64,000 nucleotides of DNA from Croceimicrobium sp965656185 (GCA_965656185.1 CBFHJH010000012.1:1-64000), one strand, 5' to 3'; shown: positions 49,920-59,524, numbered from the stretch's first letter. Numbers and translations are program-made. The notes: generated from the sequence alone by a model not told the origin.

Positions 49920-51985
49920 TTTCCTAATTTTAGTTGCTTCTTCACGTAATCGTGGAGCGCATACTGCGATCGGATCTTAGGGCCTCGAATACTGCGGTAA
50001 CTATTATCTAAGGCCTCATTATGCCAGCGACTCTTCACATTATCTTTCCAAATGATCTCAAAGTGATCGCGTAATTGGCGCTTTACTTTTTCATCGTAGA
50101 CCGGGGTGCTTACCTCTACTCGATAATCCAAGTTACGGGGCATCCAATCGGCTGAGCCTAAAAAGTACTTCGGGTCGCCGCCATTTTCGAAGATCAATAA
50201 TCGCGAATGCTCCAAAAATCGATCTAAGATAGAAATAGCTTCGATATTTTCACTCATCCCCACTTTTCCCGGCACCAAAGAACAGATACCTCGAATTACC
50301 AATTGAATCTTCACACCGTAGGTACTGGCTTCGTAGAGTTTATCTATCAATTTCACGTCAGATAGTGAGTTGAGTTTGATCCGAATACCCGAAGGCAAGC
50401 CTTTTTTGGCGTTCTCGATCTCTTTCTCGATCAGTTTGATAAAACCTTTCCGGGTATGATGTGGTGAAACCAAAAGGTGACGGTATTTCTTCACCTTGTA
50501 ATTATTGCGTAAAAAGTCGAAGACCCTGGCTACATCCTTGGTAATACGAGTATCGGCCGTTAATAAATGGTAATCGGTATAGAAGCGGGCGGTATTCTCA
50601 TTGAAGTTGCCGGTACCGATCGAGGCGTATAACTTTTCCTTTCCGGCTTCCTCTTTTGTGATCAAGAGAATCTTACTGTGTACCTTCAAGCCTTGAACGC
50701 CAAAGATCACGTTTACCCCTTCACTTTGCAACACCTCGGTCCACTGGATATTATTGGCTTCATCGAAACGCGCCTGTAATTCGATCACTACCGTTACTTC
50801 CACCCCATTTTTTGCAGCATTCACCAAGGCAGAAATGATCCTCGAATCATCGGCTAAACGGTATAAGGTTATGTCGATCGATCGAACTTGAGGGTCGATC
50901 GCTGCCTCGCGCAGAACGCGAATGATATAACTGAAATTGTGGTAGGGTAAGAAGAGTAAAACGTCCTGTCGATCCAGCACCTCCAAGATGCTGCGATCCA
51001 TATCCAGGTCGGGATGTGCCAACTGTGGCAAAGCTTCGAACTCGAGATCCTCGCTGCCCAGATTGGGAAATTTGATAAGATCTTTCTTATTGTGATAACG
51101 CCCACCTGCGATTAGCGAATCGAAACTATCCAGTTCCATTGCGCCTACCAAAAACTGAAGGAGCCCCTCATTGATTTCCTTATCGTATACGAATCGGACC
51201 GGATCCCCGTCACGGCGATTCTTCACCGATTTAGACATCTTTTCCAGGAAACTCTTACTTACATCATCGTCGAGATCCAACTCGGCATCCCGGGTAATTT
51301 TAACGGTATGCGCCTCTATCCTTTCAATATTGTAGATAAAGAGGATGTATTCCAAATTGTAGCGAATCAAATCCTCTAAATACATCACGTACTGCTTACC
51401 ATATCGTGGTAAGGAGACAAAACGCCCTACTTGATCTGAAGGCACCTCGATCAAAGCGATCTTTGGGTGCTCCGGATCTTGCTTTAGGAACATGCGGATG
51501 GCAAGATAAATACTCTTATCCCTCAATTCAGGTAACACTCCATCTTCATCGATAATCAAGGTAAAGACCGTGGGACTTACCTTTTCGATATAGGTCTTCC
51601 GCACAAAGTCTTGCTGACCAGCGGTGAGCTCCTGCTCGTTCACGAATTCGATATCGTGTTCCGACAACTCCTCCATCAAAAGGTCATTCACCTCTTGGGA
51701 GCGCGCCTGCATTTCTTGGACCTTTTCGGAAATTTCCTTCAAAACCTCGGCCGGCTGCAAGGCACCAAGGCGTTCTTGTCGCTCATCACTGATTTGAGCT
51801 AGCCGCTTCATTGAAGCATAGCGCACCCGAAAGAATTCATCCATATTGGAGGAATAGATCCCTAAAAAGCGTAGTCGCTCCACCAAGGGATTACTTTCGT
51901 CCATTGCTTCTTGCAAGACCCGCTCATTAAAGGCAAGCCATGATATATCGCGGGCTATGATCCGCTTTTGGGCTGGAATATTCAC
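49916..51985 (-). CDS. ppk1: Polyphosphate kinase 1
   Basis: 689 residues from a GTG start, the usual length. It makes inorganic polyphosphate from ATP at the inner membrane. The N-terminal domain has I-S-W-L-A-F-N-E-R-V-L-Q-E-A near 14-27. The autophosphorylated His is in G-L-K-V-H-S-K-I near 430. The second catalytic His region is F-L-G-S-A-D-W-M-P-R-N-L-D near 595-607. It is coupled with the exopolyphosphatase by a four-base overlap, and follows sixA by two bases, so synthesis and breakdown are co-regulated. Confidence 0.97.
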   Translation of the reverse strand: MNIPAQKRIIARDISWLAFNERVLQEAMDESNPLVERLRFLGIYSSNMDEFFRVRYASMKRLAQISDERQERLGALQPAEVLKEISEKVQEMQARSQEVNDLLMEELSEHDIEFVNEQELTAGQQDFVRKTYIEKVSPTVFTLIIDEDGVLPELRDKSIYLAIRMFLKQDPEHPKIALIEVPSDQVGRFVSLPRYGKQYVMYLEDLIRYNLEYILFIYNIERIEAHTVKITRDAELDLDDDVSKSFLEKMSKSVKNRRDGDPVRFVYDKEINEGLLQFLVGAMELDSFDSLIAGGRYHNKKDLIKFPNLGSEDLEFEALPQLAHPDLDMDRSILEVLDRQDVLLFLPYHNFSYIIRVLREAAIDPQVRSIDITLYRLADDSRIISALVNAAKNGVEVTVVIELQARFDEANNIQWTEVLQSEGVNVIFGVQGLKVHSKILLITKEEAGKEKLYASIGTGNFNENTARFYTDYHLLTADTRITKDVARVFDFLRNNYKVKKYRHLLVSPHHTRKGFIKLIEKEIENAKKGLPSGIRIKLNSLSDVKLIDKLYEASTYGVKIQLVIRGICSLVPGKVGMSENIEAISILDRFLEHSRLLIFENGGDPKYFLGSADWMPRNLDYRVEVSTPVYDEKVKRQLRDHFEIIWKDNVKSRWHNEALDNSYRSIRGPKIRSQYALHDYVKKQLKLGK

Positions 51986-51987
51986 TA

Positions 51988-52485
51988 CTATTTATTCTTT
52001 CGTCTTTTGGGGAAATCAAAGAATACTAATTCGGCCTCATGGCCAAGCTCTGCCCAAAATTTACGGTCAAAGCTTAAACAAGCTACACCGGTGGTAGGTA
52101 CATTATCGATATTATGATCGATACTCTGATTCACAAAATTGGTGATGGTTGGATTATGACCAAAGAGAAACACCGATTCTACATCATTATCTACCTTGGC
52201 CAAGGCCTCGTAAATATCTTCGATTCCTCCATGATATAAAGCTGCTTCGATACGAACTTGCCCCATCGAGTATTGTAATTCCTGCGCAAAAATCAAGGCA
52301 GTATGCATGGCGCGAGTAGCCGGACTACTTATGATCAATTCTGGGAAATCCCCCTGTTGGGCTAACCATTGTCCCGTGCTATGGGCATCACGCACTCCTC
52401 TACCCTTCAAGGGGCGATCAAAATCACTAAGATCTTCTTCCTTCCAGGAAGACTTGGCATGGCGAATCAGATAGAGCTTTTTCAT
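51988..52485 (-). CDS. SixA-type histidine phosphatase
   Basis: 165 residues. The phosphohistidine motif is L-I-R-H-A-K-S-S (His9), and the second catalytic His is in F-G-H-N-P-T-I-T-N near 108. SixA removes phosphate from phospho-His proteins such as phosphotransfer domains; the substrate here is unknown. It is the first gene of the polyphosphate operon, which suggests a role in phosphate metabolism. No good TAnnTTTG is seen before it. Confidence 0.9.
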   Translation of the reverse strand: MKKLYLIRHAKSSWKEEDLSDFDRPLKGRGVRDAHSTGQWLAQQGDFPELIISSPATRAMHTALIFAQELQYSMGQVRIEAALYHGGIEDIYEALAKVDNDVESVFLFGHNPTITNFVNQSIDHNIDNVPTTGVACLSFDRKFWAELGHEAELVFFDFPKRRKNK

Positions 52486-52573
52486 AGGGTTTTTTATAAT
52501 CCGCTGTGAAAAATAGCTAAAAGCAGCCAGCCTAAAAATTAGTGTAGAAAAATTAACGCAGAAATAATTTCAC

Positions 52574-53356
52574 CTAGAGCCCCAGATCCTTGGCCTTATC
52601 CCAAAAAACATCCATCTCGCTTAGACTAAGATCTTCTAATTCCTTTCCCGCCCCTTTTACTTGCTCCTCCATATACTGGAAGCGACGAATGAATTTCTTG
52701 TTGGTCCGTTCAAGGGCAGATTCAGGGTCTACCGCTAAAAACCGAGACAAATTAATGATCGAAAACAAAAGGTCCCCAAATTCGCCTTCTACCTTTTGGG
52801 CATCGGCCTGAGCGATCTCCGCTTCTAATTCATCGATTTCCTCGCGTAATTTGGCCCACACCTGTCCGGCCTCATCCCAATCGAAACCAGCCCCACGGGC
52901 CTTCTCCTGAATGCGAGTTGCTTTCACCATTGCCGGTAAACTACGTGGTACGCCTTCAAGTACCGACTTTTTACCTTCCTTTAGCTTGAGCTTTTCCCAA
53001 TTGGCTTTAACCGTATCTTCGTCATTAGCCTCCACATCTCCGTAGATATGGGGATGGCGATGGATCAATTTTTCGCAGATGCCGTGAAGCACGTCGGCTA
53101 TGTCAAAGGCCTCTTTCTCCTCTCCGATCTTCGCGTAAAAGACCATGTGCAACATTAAGTCGCCCAGCTCCTTACTCACCTCTGGGAGATCCTCATCTAA
53201 AATGGCATCTCCTAATTCGTAAGTTTCCTCGATCGTAAGATGACGCAAACTTTCCATGGTTTGCTTGCGGTCCCATGGGCATTTCTCACGGAGATCATCC
53301 ATGATGTCCAACAAGCGCCCAAAGGCCTCCATCTTTTCTGCCCGACTGTGCGCCAT
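52574..53356 (-). CDS. mazG: Nucleoside triphosphate pyrophosphohydrolase MazG
   Basis: 260 residues. It hydrolyses non-canonical (d)NTPs to monophosphates. The first MazG domain has E-K-C-P-W-D-R-K-Q-T near 23-32 and E-E-T-Y-E-L-G-D-A near 43-51. The second has E-F-G-D-L-L-F-S-I-I-N near 188-198. It is the last gene of ruvX-def-TPR-DUF5606-mazG, one base after its neighbour. Confidence 0.95.
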   Translation of the reverse strand: MAHSRAEKMEAFGRLLDIMDDLREKCPWDRKQTMESLRHLTIEETYELGDAILDEDLPEVSKELGDLMLHMVFYAKIGEEKEAFDIADVLHGICEKLIHRHPHIYGDVEANDEDTVKANWEKLKLKEGKKSVLEGVPRSLPAMVKATRIQEKARGAGFDWDEAGQVWAKLREEIDELEAEIAQADAQKVEGEFGDLLFSIINLSRFLAVDPESALERTNKKFIRRFQYMEEQVKGAGKELEDLSLSEMDVFWDKAKDLGL

Positions 53357-53357
53357 A

Positions 53358-53786
53358 TTAGCCTTCTTCTTGCGACTGTTCTTGCTTGGCGTCGTCTTCA
53401 GGACGATTCAATAGATCGCATTCGTGCAATAGATTGTACCAAGTAAAGAGCTTTTTAAGGTGCGAAGTATAAACCCTTTCCTTATCGTAATCGGGTAAAA
53501 AGTCCTCCATAAAAGCACGCAATTCATCATTACTGGCTTTCTTAGCGTCAAGCGCTTTTGCCCCATCCAGCTTGTCGTAAAGCTTTTGGTAAACCTCGCC
53601 CAATGGCAATTCCTCAGCGTAGGTGTAAATAGCAATATCGCTCAAAGCACTTACATCAGCGCGCTGAGATACTGGCATGCGCTTTTTATCCATCAAGCCT
53701 TCAACCAAAACCCCTTGACGGGTAGCTTTTACTAATTTATATAAGCCCGGCTTCCCGCCGATCGATAGAATATCGTCTAATTTCAT
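53358..53786 (-). CDS. DUF5606 family protein
   Basis: 142 residues, soluble. The N-terminus L-D-D-I-L-S-I-G-G-K-P-G-L-Y-K-L and R-M-P-V-S-Q-R are the family signature in Bacteroidota. The C-terminal tail is rich in Glu and Gln. The function is not known. It is between def/TPR and mazG with one-base gaps, a layout I recall as conserved in this phylum, which hints at a housekeeping role. Confidence 0.85.
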   Translation of the reverse strand: MKLDDILSIGGKPGLYKLVKATRQGVLVEGLMDKKRMPVSQRADVSALSDIAIYTYAEELPLGEVYQKLYDKLDGAKALDAKKASNDELRAFMEDFLPDYDKERVYTSHLKKLFTWYNLLHECDLLNRPEDDAKQEQSQEEG

Positions 53787-53787
53787 C

Positions 53788-54309
53788 TTATTTTTTTACA
53801 GAGTTCTTTTTCCATTCTTGCACTCGCTGGATATCGGTCACATGCTCATTGAGCGCCATATCCATGAGGTCTTGTACTTGCGAAGCATATTCATGGCTTG
53901 GGAATCGATCCAAGAAGTTACGGTAGCTCGCAACCGCTGCATCTTTAGCTCCCATTTCCTCTAAAAACAAACCCATTTCGATCAAGGCCTGGGGTGCTAC
54001 TTCATGATAGGCGTACTTCTCCTCCACTTCTTTGAAGGTTGCGATCGCCAAGTCATGACGATTTGGCCAGGCTCGGTATAATTTTGCCAACCGCAAATGA
54101 TAATGCGGTTTTAGGGAATCTTTCTGACCGTCTTTCAGATAGGCTTGGTAAGCCGAAGCTAATTGTCCCGCCAGCGCGGTATCGAGGTAATCGAAACTAC
54201 GAAGCTCTTTTTCAAGCGCTACTATTTTATCATTGCTAAGATTACCCGAACTGTTGGACTCACAGGCTACCAAGCCCAGTAGAGCAATAAAAAGAATTAG
54301 CTTTCTCAT
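53788..54309 (-). CDS. Tetratricopeptide-repeat lipoprotein
   Basis: 173 residues. The lipobox L-V-A-C is at residues 13-16. Residues about 60-160 form TPR-like helices, including L-I-E-M-G-L-F-L-E-E-M-G and a Y-R-N-F-L-D-R-F-P-S-H typical of YbgF/BamD-type repeats. It probably holds protein partners at the outer membrane or periplasm. It overlaps the def stop by four bases and is one base before DUF5606. Confidence 0.82.
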   Translation of the reverse strand: MRKLILFIALLGLVACESNSSGNLSNDKIVALEKELRSFDYLDTALAGQLASAYQAYLKDGQKDSLKPHYHLRLAKLYRAWPNRHDLAIATFKEVEEKYAYHEVAPQALIEMGLFLEEMGAKDAAVASYRNFLDRFPSHEYASQVQDLMDMALNEHVTDIQRVQEWKKNSVKK

Positions 54310-54881
54310 TTGGCAAAAGGAAATTTCATTCGGTAAGGGACTTTGATCTGCCCCTTAGAAATATTAGTAAGCTTTTTCTTAAGCATATTCTTGCGCAAGG
54401 GACTGAGGTAATCGGTAAAAAGGATACCATCGATATGATCGTACTCATGCTGAATAACTCGTGCTTTCAAACCAGTGTACACTTCTTCGTGCTCTTTCCA
54501 ATCTCGGTCCATATAACGAATGCGAATTCGTTCGGGACGATCAACATCGCCGCGGATGTCAGGTATACTTAAACAGCCTTCGTTAAATACGAAGTCATTG
54601 CCATCTTCCTCAAGGATCTCAGCGTTGATAAACACTTTCTTGAAGTCGCCTAAGCCTTCCTCATCTTCCTCCCCTTCTTCCACAAAACCACTAGTATCAA
54701 CGATAAAAAGTCGGATGGAGCGACCGATCTGAGGTGCTGCCAAACCTACCCCATGGGCATTATTCATAGTTTCGAACATATCATCGATAAGCTGTTCTAA
54801 ACCGGGGTAATCTTTATCAATATCTTCCCCTTCCTTACGCAGAACGGGGTCGCCATAGGCCACAATGGGTAGAATCATCAC
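54306..54881 (-). CDS. def: Peptide deformylase
   Basis: 191 residues. It removes the formyl group from nascent proteins. All three motifs are intact: G-V-G-L-A-A-P-Q-I-G near 45-54, E-G-C-L-S-I-P near 101-107 (Cys metal ligand), and Q-H-E-Y-D-H near 145-150. An acidic insert E-E-G-E-E-D-E-E-G lies near 71-79. It follows ruvX by 48 bases. Confidence 0.97.
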   Translation of the reverse strand: MMILPIVAYGDPVLRKEGEDIDKDYPGLEQLIDDMFETMNNAHGVGLAAPQIGRSIRLFIVDTSGFVEEGEEDEEGLGDFKKVFINAEILEEDGNDFVFNEGCLSIPDIRGDVDRPERIRIRYMDRDWKEHEEVYTGLKARVIQHEYDHIDGILFTDYLSPLRKNMLKKKLTNISKGQIKVPYRMKFPFAK

Positions 54882-54929
54882 AGAAATTTGAGCAAAAATA
54901 CAGAATGCCTAGGGATAGCCAAGCTTGCT

Positions 54930-55340
54930 TTAATGCTGATCGAGATAATCTTGCAGGATGATGGCCGCACTAACCTTGTCCAAGCTGCCTTTCTCGCGCC
55001 TTTTAGACTTCTTCATTCCGCTTTGCACTAGGGCTTTCTGCGCCAGCTTTGAGCTAAAGCGTTCATCTTGAAGCACGATCTTGATCGTTGGAAATTCCTT
55101 AGCTAATTTCTCTTTCCAATCACGCACGCGCTGTGAATTGTCACTATCTCCGCCGTCCAAGCCCAGGGGCTCCCCCAGCACAATGGTTTCAAAAGCCTCT
55201 TCCCTGAGCATTGCCTTAAGATATTCCAGCAGATCGACCGTGAGAACGGTATCTCGAGGAGAAGCGATCATTTGCATGGGATCGGTTTCTGCAATTCCGG
55301 TACGCTTTCCGCCGATATCTAGGGCAATAACTTTGGCCAT
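54930..55340 (-). CDS. ruvX: Holliday junction resolvase RuvX (YqgF family)
   Basis: 136 residues. The RNase H-like fold begins V-I-A-L-D-I-G-G-K-R-T-G near 4-15, then G-E-P-L-G near 56, Q-D-E-R-F-S near 91-96 and D-K-V-S-A-A-I-I-L near 122-130. The usual family motif G-x-x-x-V-G-x-A appears as G-G-K-R-T-G-I-A. It acts in pre-16S rRNA processing and may resolve junctions. First gene of the five-gene operon, divergent from dapD with 34 bases between the starts. Confidence 0.92.
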   Translation of the reverse strand: MAKVIALDIGGKRTGIAETDPMQMIASPRDTVLTVDLLEYLKAMLREEAFETIVLGEPLGLDGGDSDNSQRVRDWKEKLAKEFPTIKIVLQDERFSSKLAQKALVQSGMKKSKRREKGSLDKVSAAIILQDYLDQH

Positions 55341-55374
55341 TCTTTATACTTTTGCGCAAATTAAAAGATTTAAG

Positions 55375-56190
55375 ATGAAGGAGCACCAAAGCCTTATTGA
55401 AGCAGCCTGGGAAGATCGTTCCCTGTTGGAGAAAAGTGAAACCGTAAAAGCGATCGAAGAATGTATCGAGGCGATCGACAAAGGTTCGCTGCGCTGCGCC
55501 GAAAAGATCGATGGCAACTGGCAGGTGCATGAGTGGGTAAAAAAAGCGGTAATCCTTTATTTCCCTACCCGGAAAATGGAAACCATCGAAGCCGGACCTC
55601 TAGAATTTCACGATAAGATCCCTTTGAAGCGCGACTATAAAAAACTAGGCATTCGTGTTGTGCCACATGCCGTCGCACGTTATGGCGCCTATGTCTCGCC
55701 TGGCGTAGTAATGATGCCATCTTATGTGAACATTGGAGCTTATGTAGACGCAGGGACTATGGTAGACACCTGGGCTACCGTGGGTAGTTGTGCTCAAATC
55801 GGTAAAAACGTGCACCTAAGCGGCGGTGTTGGTATTGGCGGAGTTTTAGAACCCGTACAAGCCGCTCCGGTAATCATCGAAGACAATTGTTTCATCGGTT
55901 CACGTTGTATCGTAGTAGAAGGAATTCGAATTGAAGAAGAAGCGGTTTTGGGCGCCAATGTGGTTTTAACGGCTTCCACCAAGATCATAGACGTTAGTGG
56001 CTCTGAGCCGAAGGAAATCAAAGGTCATATTCCGGCTCGATCGGTAGTGATCCCTGGGAGCATGCCAAAACATTTCCCGGCTGGCACCTACAATGTTCCT
56101 TGTGCCCTGATCATTGGTCAGCGTAAGGAAAGTACCAATAAAAAGACTTCATTAAACGAAGCATTGCGTGAATACAATGTAGCGGTGTAA
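55375..56190 (+). CDS. dapD: 2,3,4,5-tetrahydropyridine-2,6-dicarboxylate N-succinyltransferase
   Basis: 271 residues from the ATG at 55375, the family length; an open frame upstream lies across ruvX and is not coding. It is a trimeric left-handed beta-helix enzyme of the succinylase branch of lysine/DAP synthesis. Visible are P-L-K-R-D-Y near 85, A-Y-V-D-A-G-T-M-V-D-T-W-A near 122-134, and repeated hexapeptides to residue 230. A TACTTTTG box at 55347-55354 lies 20 bases before the start. The START-domain gene follows with one shared base. Confidence 0.96.
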   Translation: MKEHQSLIEAAWEDRSLLEKSETVKAIEECIEAIDKGSLRCAEKIDGNWQVHEWVKKAVILYFPTRKMETIEAGPLEFHDKIPLKRDYKKLGIRVVPHAVARYGAYVSPGVVMMPSYVNIGAYVDAGTMVDTWATVGSCAQIGKNVHLSGGVGIGGVLEPVQAAPVIIEDNCFIGSRCIVVEGIRIEEEAVLGANVVLTASTKIIDVSGSEPKEIKGHIPARSVVIPGSMPKHFPAGTYNVPCALIIGQRKESTNKKTSLNEALREYNVAV

Positions 56191-56807
56191 TGCTTAATTC
56201 GCGAGGTTTTTGCTCCTTAATTTGGGTACTGGCAACTTCACTATTCTCACATTTAAGCTTGCTAGGGCAAGAACAAAAATGGGAGCTTCAAAAGAATGAA
56301 GATGGCATTCAGGTTTACACAAAAGCCATGCCCCAATCTGACTTAGATGCCTTCGAAGCTCGTGCGGTTTTAAAGATTTCCCGAGCTCGAATTGTAGCCT
56401 GCCTAAAGGATGCTGATAACTTCTGTGAATGGATGCCTAAATGCGCCCAAGCAGAATTACTGAAACTGGAAGGAGAAGAACAGATCCATTACCTGGAGTC
56501 CGAAGCTCCGTTTCCGATGGATAACCGTGATTGTTTCTACCGGTACCGTTATTCGGAAGAGCCGCAAAAAACGACCGTTGCCATAGAGGGATTGCCAGAC
56601 TATAGAGCCCCACAACCAGATAAGGTTCGTATTCCTTTCTTACGTGGATCATGGGTTCTTGAAAGCATTGACGCTCAAAAAACCAGGCTTAGCTACCAAA
56701 TCCAGGCGCACCCCGGGGGTAGTATTCCGGCTTGGTTAGCTAATGCCGCTGCGGTAGACCTTCCTTTTGAGACCATTCAGAACCTTAAAGAGTACCTCAA
56801 GAGTTAG
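56190..56807 (+). CDS. Secreted START-domain protein
   Basis: 205 residues with a hydrophobic signal (about 8-26). The START/lipid-binding domain covers the rest: W-E-L-Q-K-N-E-D-G-I-Q-V-Y-T near 31-44, C-E-W-M-P-K-C near 76, and P-F-P-M-D-N-R-D-C near 108-116. Such domains bind hydrophobic molecules in a cavity, and the ligand is unknown. One base overlaps dapD, and the 3' end overlaps the convergent MFS gene by 11 bases. Confidence 0.85.
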   Translation: MLNSRGFCSLIWVLATSLFSHLSLLGQEQKWELQKNEDGIQVYTKAMPQSDLDAFEARAVLKISRARIVACLKDADNFCEWMPKCAQAELLKLEGEEQIHYLESEAPFPMDNRDCFYRYRYSEEPQKTTVAIEGLPDYRAPQPDKVRIPFLRGSWVLESIDAQKTRLSYQIQAHPGGSIPAWLANAAAVDLPFETIQNLKEYLKS

Positions 56808-58023
56808 AGCCCTTCCCTTTTAAGCGGCTTAAACCGACATAGACCACTGCAAGACTTATCAGCGTAAGCATACTGGCTAAGTAAAATGGAGCACCAGGTA
56901 AATAAACCTCATGGCTTGGGTCAGTATACAATCTAAAAATTCCCGTCATTAAAGGTGGACCAATAATAGCGGTTAACATAGTAAGATTGGTTAACCCTCC
57001 TTGCAACTCCCCTTGTGCGTTGGCGGCTGTTTCACCGGCCATAATACTCTGGAGCGAAGGGCCTGCCAAGCCACTCATGGCATAAGGCACAATCGCTGCG
57101 TAGATCATCCACACTTCTGTAACCAAGCCCAGCAGCAACATCCCAATCGTATAAAAAGCAAAACCAATATACACCGCCTTGACCTCACCAACTTTGGCTA
57201 CGATCTTGCCCACTAAGAAGCCTTGAACGATAGACACCATGATCCCAACAAATCCCAGTGACATCCCAATTTCGAGCGGACTCCAATTAAAACGCTCCTT
57301 GGTGTAGAATGACCAGTTGGACTGGGTCGCATGAGAGGCGATATAAATGATGAAAAAGCCGAGCAATAAAGGCAAGAGAACTTTTTTACTGAAAATGCTG
57401 CGCAGGGTCCCGATCGGATTGGCCCGCTTCCAAGAAAAGTCTCGTCGATTCTCCGGGGCTAAAGATTCTGGTACGATAAAATAGCCGTAGAGCCAATTAA
57501 GAAAGGACATCCCCGCGGCTACCATGAAGGGTACTCGCGTCCCATACTCGCCCAACAAACCACCTAAACTTGGTCCAACGATAAACCCCAAGCCAAAAGC
57601 TGCCCCAATCATTCCAAAGTTCTTCGCCCGATCTTTCGGTGCACTTATATCGGCGATGTAAGCATTGGCCACGGTAATACTGCTTCCGCAAATACCTGAG
57701 ATAATCCGCGCCACAAAAAGCCAGGCCAGACTTGGTGCAAAAACGATCACGATATAATCTAATCCTAAGCCAAATAAGGAGATCAACAGAAGTCGACGTC
57801 TACCGTAGGTGTCGCTTAGGGCTCCAAGAATTGGAGCAAAAATAAACTGCATGCTGGCGTAAGTAGCCGCTAAAAAACCACCGTATACCGCCGCTTCACT
57901 ATTTCCGAAATTGGTGAGTTCCTGGATCAGATCGGGCACGATCGGTATGATAATACCGATGCCGATTATATCGATCAGGATCGTAATGAAGATAAAGCGG
58001 ATCGCCGCTTGTTTCCCTTTCAT
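56797..58023 (-). CDS. TetA-like MFS efflux transporter
   Basis: 408 residues, 12 membrane helices. The opening I-D-I-I-G-I-G-I-I-I-P near 15-25 and motif A G-A-L-S-D-T-Y-G-R-R-R near 68-78 are typical of the TCR/Tet drug:H+ antiporter group. Motif C-like G-P-S-L-G-G-L-L-G-E-Y-G is near 154-165. It may export a drug-like compound, but Bacteroidota housekeeping copies are common, so resistance to tetracycline cannot be claimed. It stands alone. Confidence 0.87.
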   Translation of the reverse strand: MKGKQAAIRFIFITILIDIIGIGIIIPIVPDLIQELTNFGNSEAAVYGGFLAATYASMQFIFAPILGALSDTYGRRRLLLISLFGLGLDYIVIVFAPSLAWLFVARIISGICGSSITVANAYIADISAPKDRAKNFGMIGAAFGLGFIVGPSLGGLLGEYGTRVPFMVAAGMSFLNWLYGYFIVPESLAPENRRDFSWKRANPIGTLRSIFSKKVLLPLLLGFFIIYIASHATQSNWSFYTKERFNWSPLEIGMSLGFVGIMVSIVQGFLVGKIVAKVGEVKAVYIGFAFYTIGMLLLGLVTEVWMIYAAIVPYAMSGLAGPSLQSIMAGETAANAQGELQGGLTNLTMLTAIIGPPLMTGIFRLYTDPSHEVYLPGAPFYLASMLTLISLAVVYVGLSRLKGKGSNS

Positions 58024-58078
58024 CTTTTTTAGCAGAAGAAGGATTTGCCCCCGGCCTCTTCTTCAGATGGCAAAAGTA

Positions 58079-58999
58079 CTAAGGTCCAACCGTAAATACG
58101 CGACTAATATTAAATCCGAAGTGAATATCTCCCTCTAACCAAGAGCCAGTGTTCTGACCAAAGGCATAAGGTTCAGCAACCCCGCGGGCATTGGTCACAA
58201 ATAATTGAAAGACATGTCCACCGGTTTCAATATCCATCCCAATCGATAAAGCATTGGTGAAATTTGTAAAATTAGGAGGCCCGGGCAATGCCCCTGCACC
58301 AATATCATTAAACTGATTAGGGTTTACCACAGGCACATATTCTACCGTAATGGCATGCATGGGGGTAATTTTGTATCGCGCCGCTAAGCCAACGGCGAAG
58401 AGGGTGTTGTTGTCTGCATTGCGCTGCACTAAATTGGTGTGGATCACGGTAGGCACCACTTGGGCGCTGAAATTCTGACTAAACTTACGGGCAATCACCA
58501 ATTCGTGTACATAACTCATTCTGCGATTTAATCCGCGACTAAGGTTATCATTATAGCGTTGAGCAGAATAATAAGCGGAAGAAAATCCAGTAATACTCAC
58601 CGGCATATTCACCGCTCCTTTTGATTGCCGCGCTATACGGTATTTGGCAAAAAAATCATAGGTCTTTAAAAAACCGGTATGACCCAGGCCCAGGTTCAGC
58701 CAAGAGCTAGGACTGTAGTCTAAAGTAAGCCTAACTTGAGCATTATCTAAGCCGAGAAAATTGTGTAGAAAATCATCGTTAAAGGCTCCAAAACGGTGCA
58801 GTATAGTGTACTGCAAGACCCCTTTGGCCGGCAATTCATTGGTTTGCAAATTAACCACCTTGGTTCCTTTCCAGGTGGCAAAAGCATATTCAATGCTGGG
58901 CTTAGTTTCGGCTTCCAATTCGGCCAATAGGTCATCTTGGGCGTAAGTGCAAAACGGTAAGCTTATTAAGCCTAGGGCTATCAAAAATCCTTTAATCAT
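58079..58999 (-). CDS. DUF5777 family beta-barrel protein
   Basis: 306 residues with a signal peptide (cleavage near T-Y-A-Q). The sequence is a run of alternating beta-strands with G/N/D turns, and it contains the family-typical H-R-F-G near 70 and a C-terminal strand ending in a hydrophobic residue. Outer-membrane location is expected. It overlaps the YceI gene by eight bases and completes a three-gene unit with the cytochrome-like lipoprotein. Function unknown; a ligand-carrying or sensing role with YceI is inference. Confidence 0.8.
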   Translation of the reverse strand: MIKGFLIALGLISLPFCTYAQDDLLAELEAETKPSIEYAFATWKGTKVVNLQTNELPAKGVLQYTILHRFGAFNDDFLHNFLGLDNAQVRLTLDYSPSSWLNLGLGHTGFLKTYDFFAKYRIARQSKGAVNMPVSITGFSSAYYSAQRYNDNLSRGLNRRMSYVHELVIARKFSQNFSAQVVPTVIHTNLVQRNADNNTLFAVGLAARYKITPMHAITVEYVPVVNPNQFNDIGAGALPGPPNFTNFTNALSIGMDIETGGHVFQLFVTNARGVAEPYAFGQNTGSWLEGDIHFGFNISRVFTVGP

Positions 59000-59522
59000 A
59001 CTTGATCTTTACGGTGATCTGAAGGTCATTACTAATGTTGTCTTTTTTAGTAGATGGAATATCGATACCATAATCACTGACCTTCAAACCAAATTCACTT
59101 TCAAGGCTCAATTTACCGTCCTTCAAATTAAGAAGCACCTCCTCGGTAATCTCCCTTTCCACACCGTGGATGGTCATGGTGCCCGAAAACAACCATTTTT
59201 TTTGCTGATCGGTCTTGAGATCGATTTTCTGATAATCTACGATCTCACCCTTGAAACTGGCATTGGGATACTTACTACTTTCCATGTAATTTTCATTAAA
59301 ATGCTCTTGCATTAAAGCCTTTTCAAATTGGAAGCCTTTGATGGGTACCAAAAATGCAAACTGCCCATTCTCTAGATTGAGAATACTGGAGCATTGCTGA
59401 TTAACCGCTTCGATCTCTTCTACGGCCGCATCACTGAAAAACTTAACATAACCACTCCGAGTGCTTAGTTTTTGCCCGCTTAAACTCAGGCTTGCCAATA
59501 AGGCGATCACAAAATATCTCAT
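58992..59522 (-). CDS. YceI-family periplasmic lipid-binding protein
   Basis: 176 residues with a signal peptide (about 1-16). YceI is a lipocalin-like barrel that binds isoprenoid chains. Marks are G-Y-V-K-F-F-S near 24-30, I-K-G-F-Q-F near 58-63, M-E-S-S-K-Y-P-N-A-S-F-K-G near 78-90 and M-T-I-H-G-V-E near 117-123. It lies two bases after the cytochrome-like gene and overlaps the DUF5777 gene. Confidence 0.9.
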   Translation of the reverse strand: MRYFVIALLASLSLSGQKLSTRSGYVKFFSDAAVEEIEAVNQQCSSILNLENGQFAFLVPIKGFQFEKALMQEHFNENYMESSKYPNASFKGEIVDYQKIDLKTDQQKKWLFSGTMTIHGVEREITEEVLLNLKDGKLSLESEFGLKVSDYGIDIPSTKKDNISNDLQITVKIKYD

Positions 59523-59524
59523 AC

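Noticed and set aside
55081..55374. Upstream extension of dapD
   Set aside because: It is an antisense reading of ruvX; the ATG at 55375 gives the usual 271 residues.
56797..58023. Tetracycline resistance gene
   Set aside because: The TetA-like MFS has the family motifs but no resistance-island context, and such transporters are common chromosomal genes. Only a general efflux role is called.
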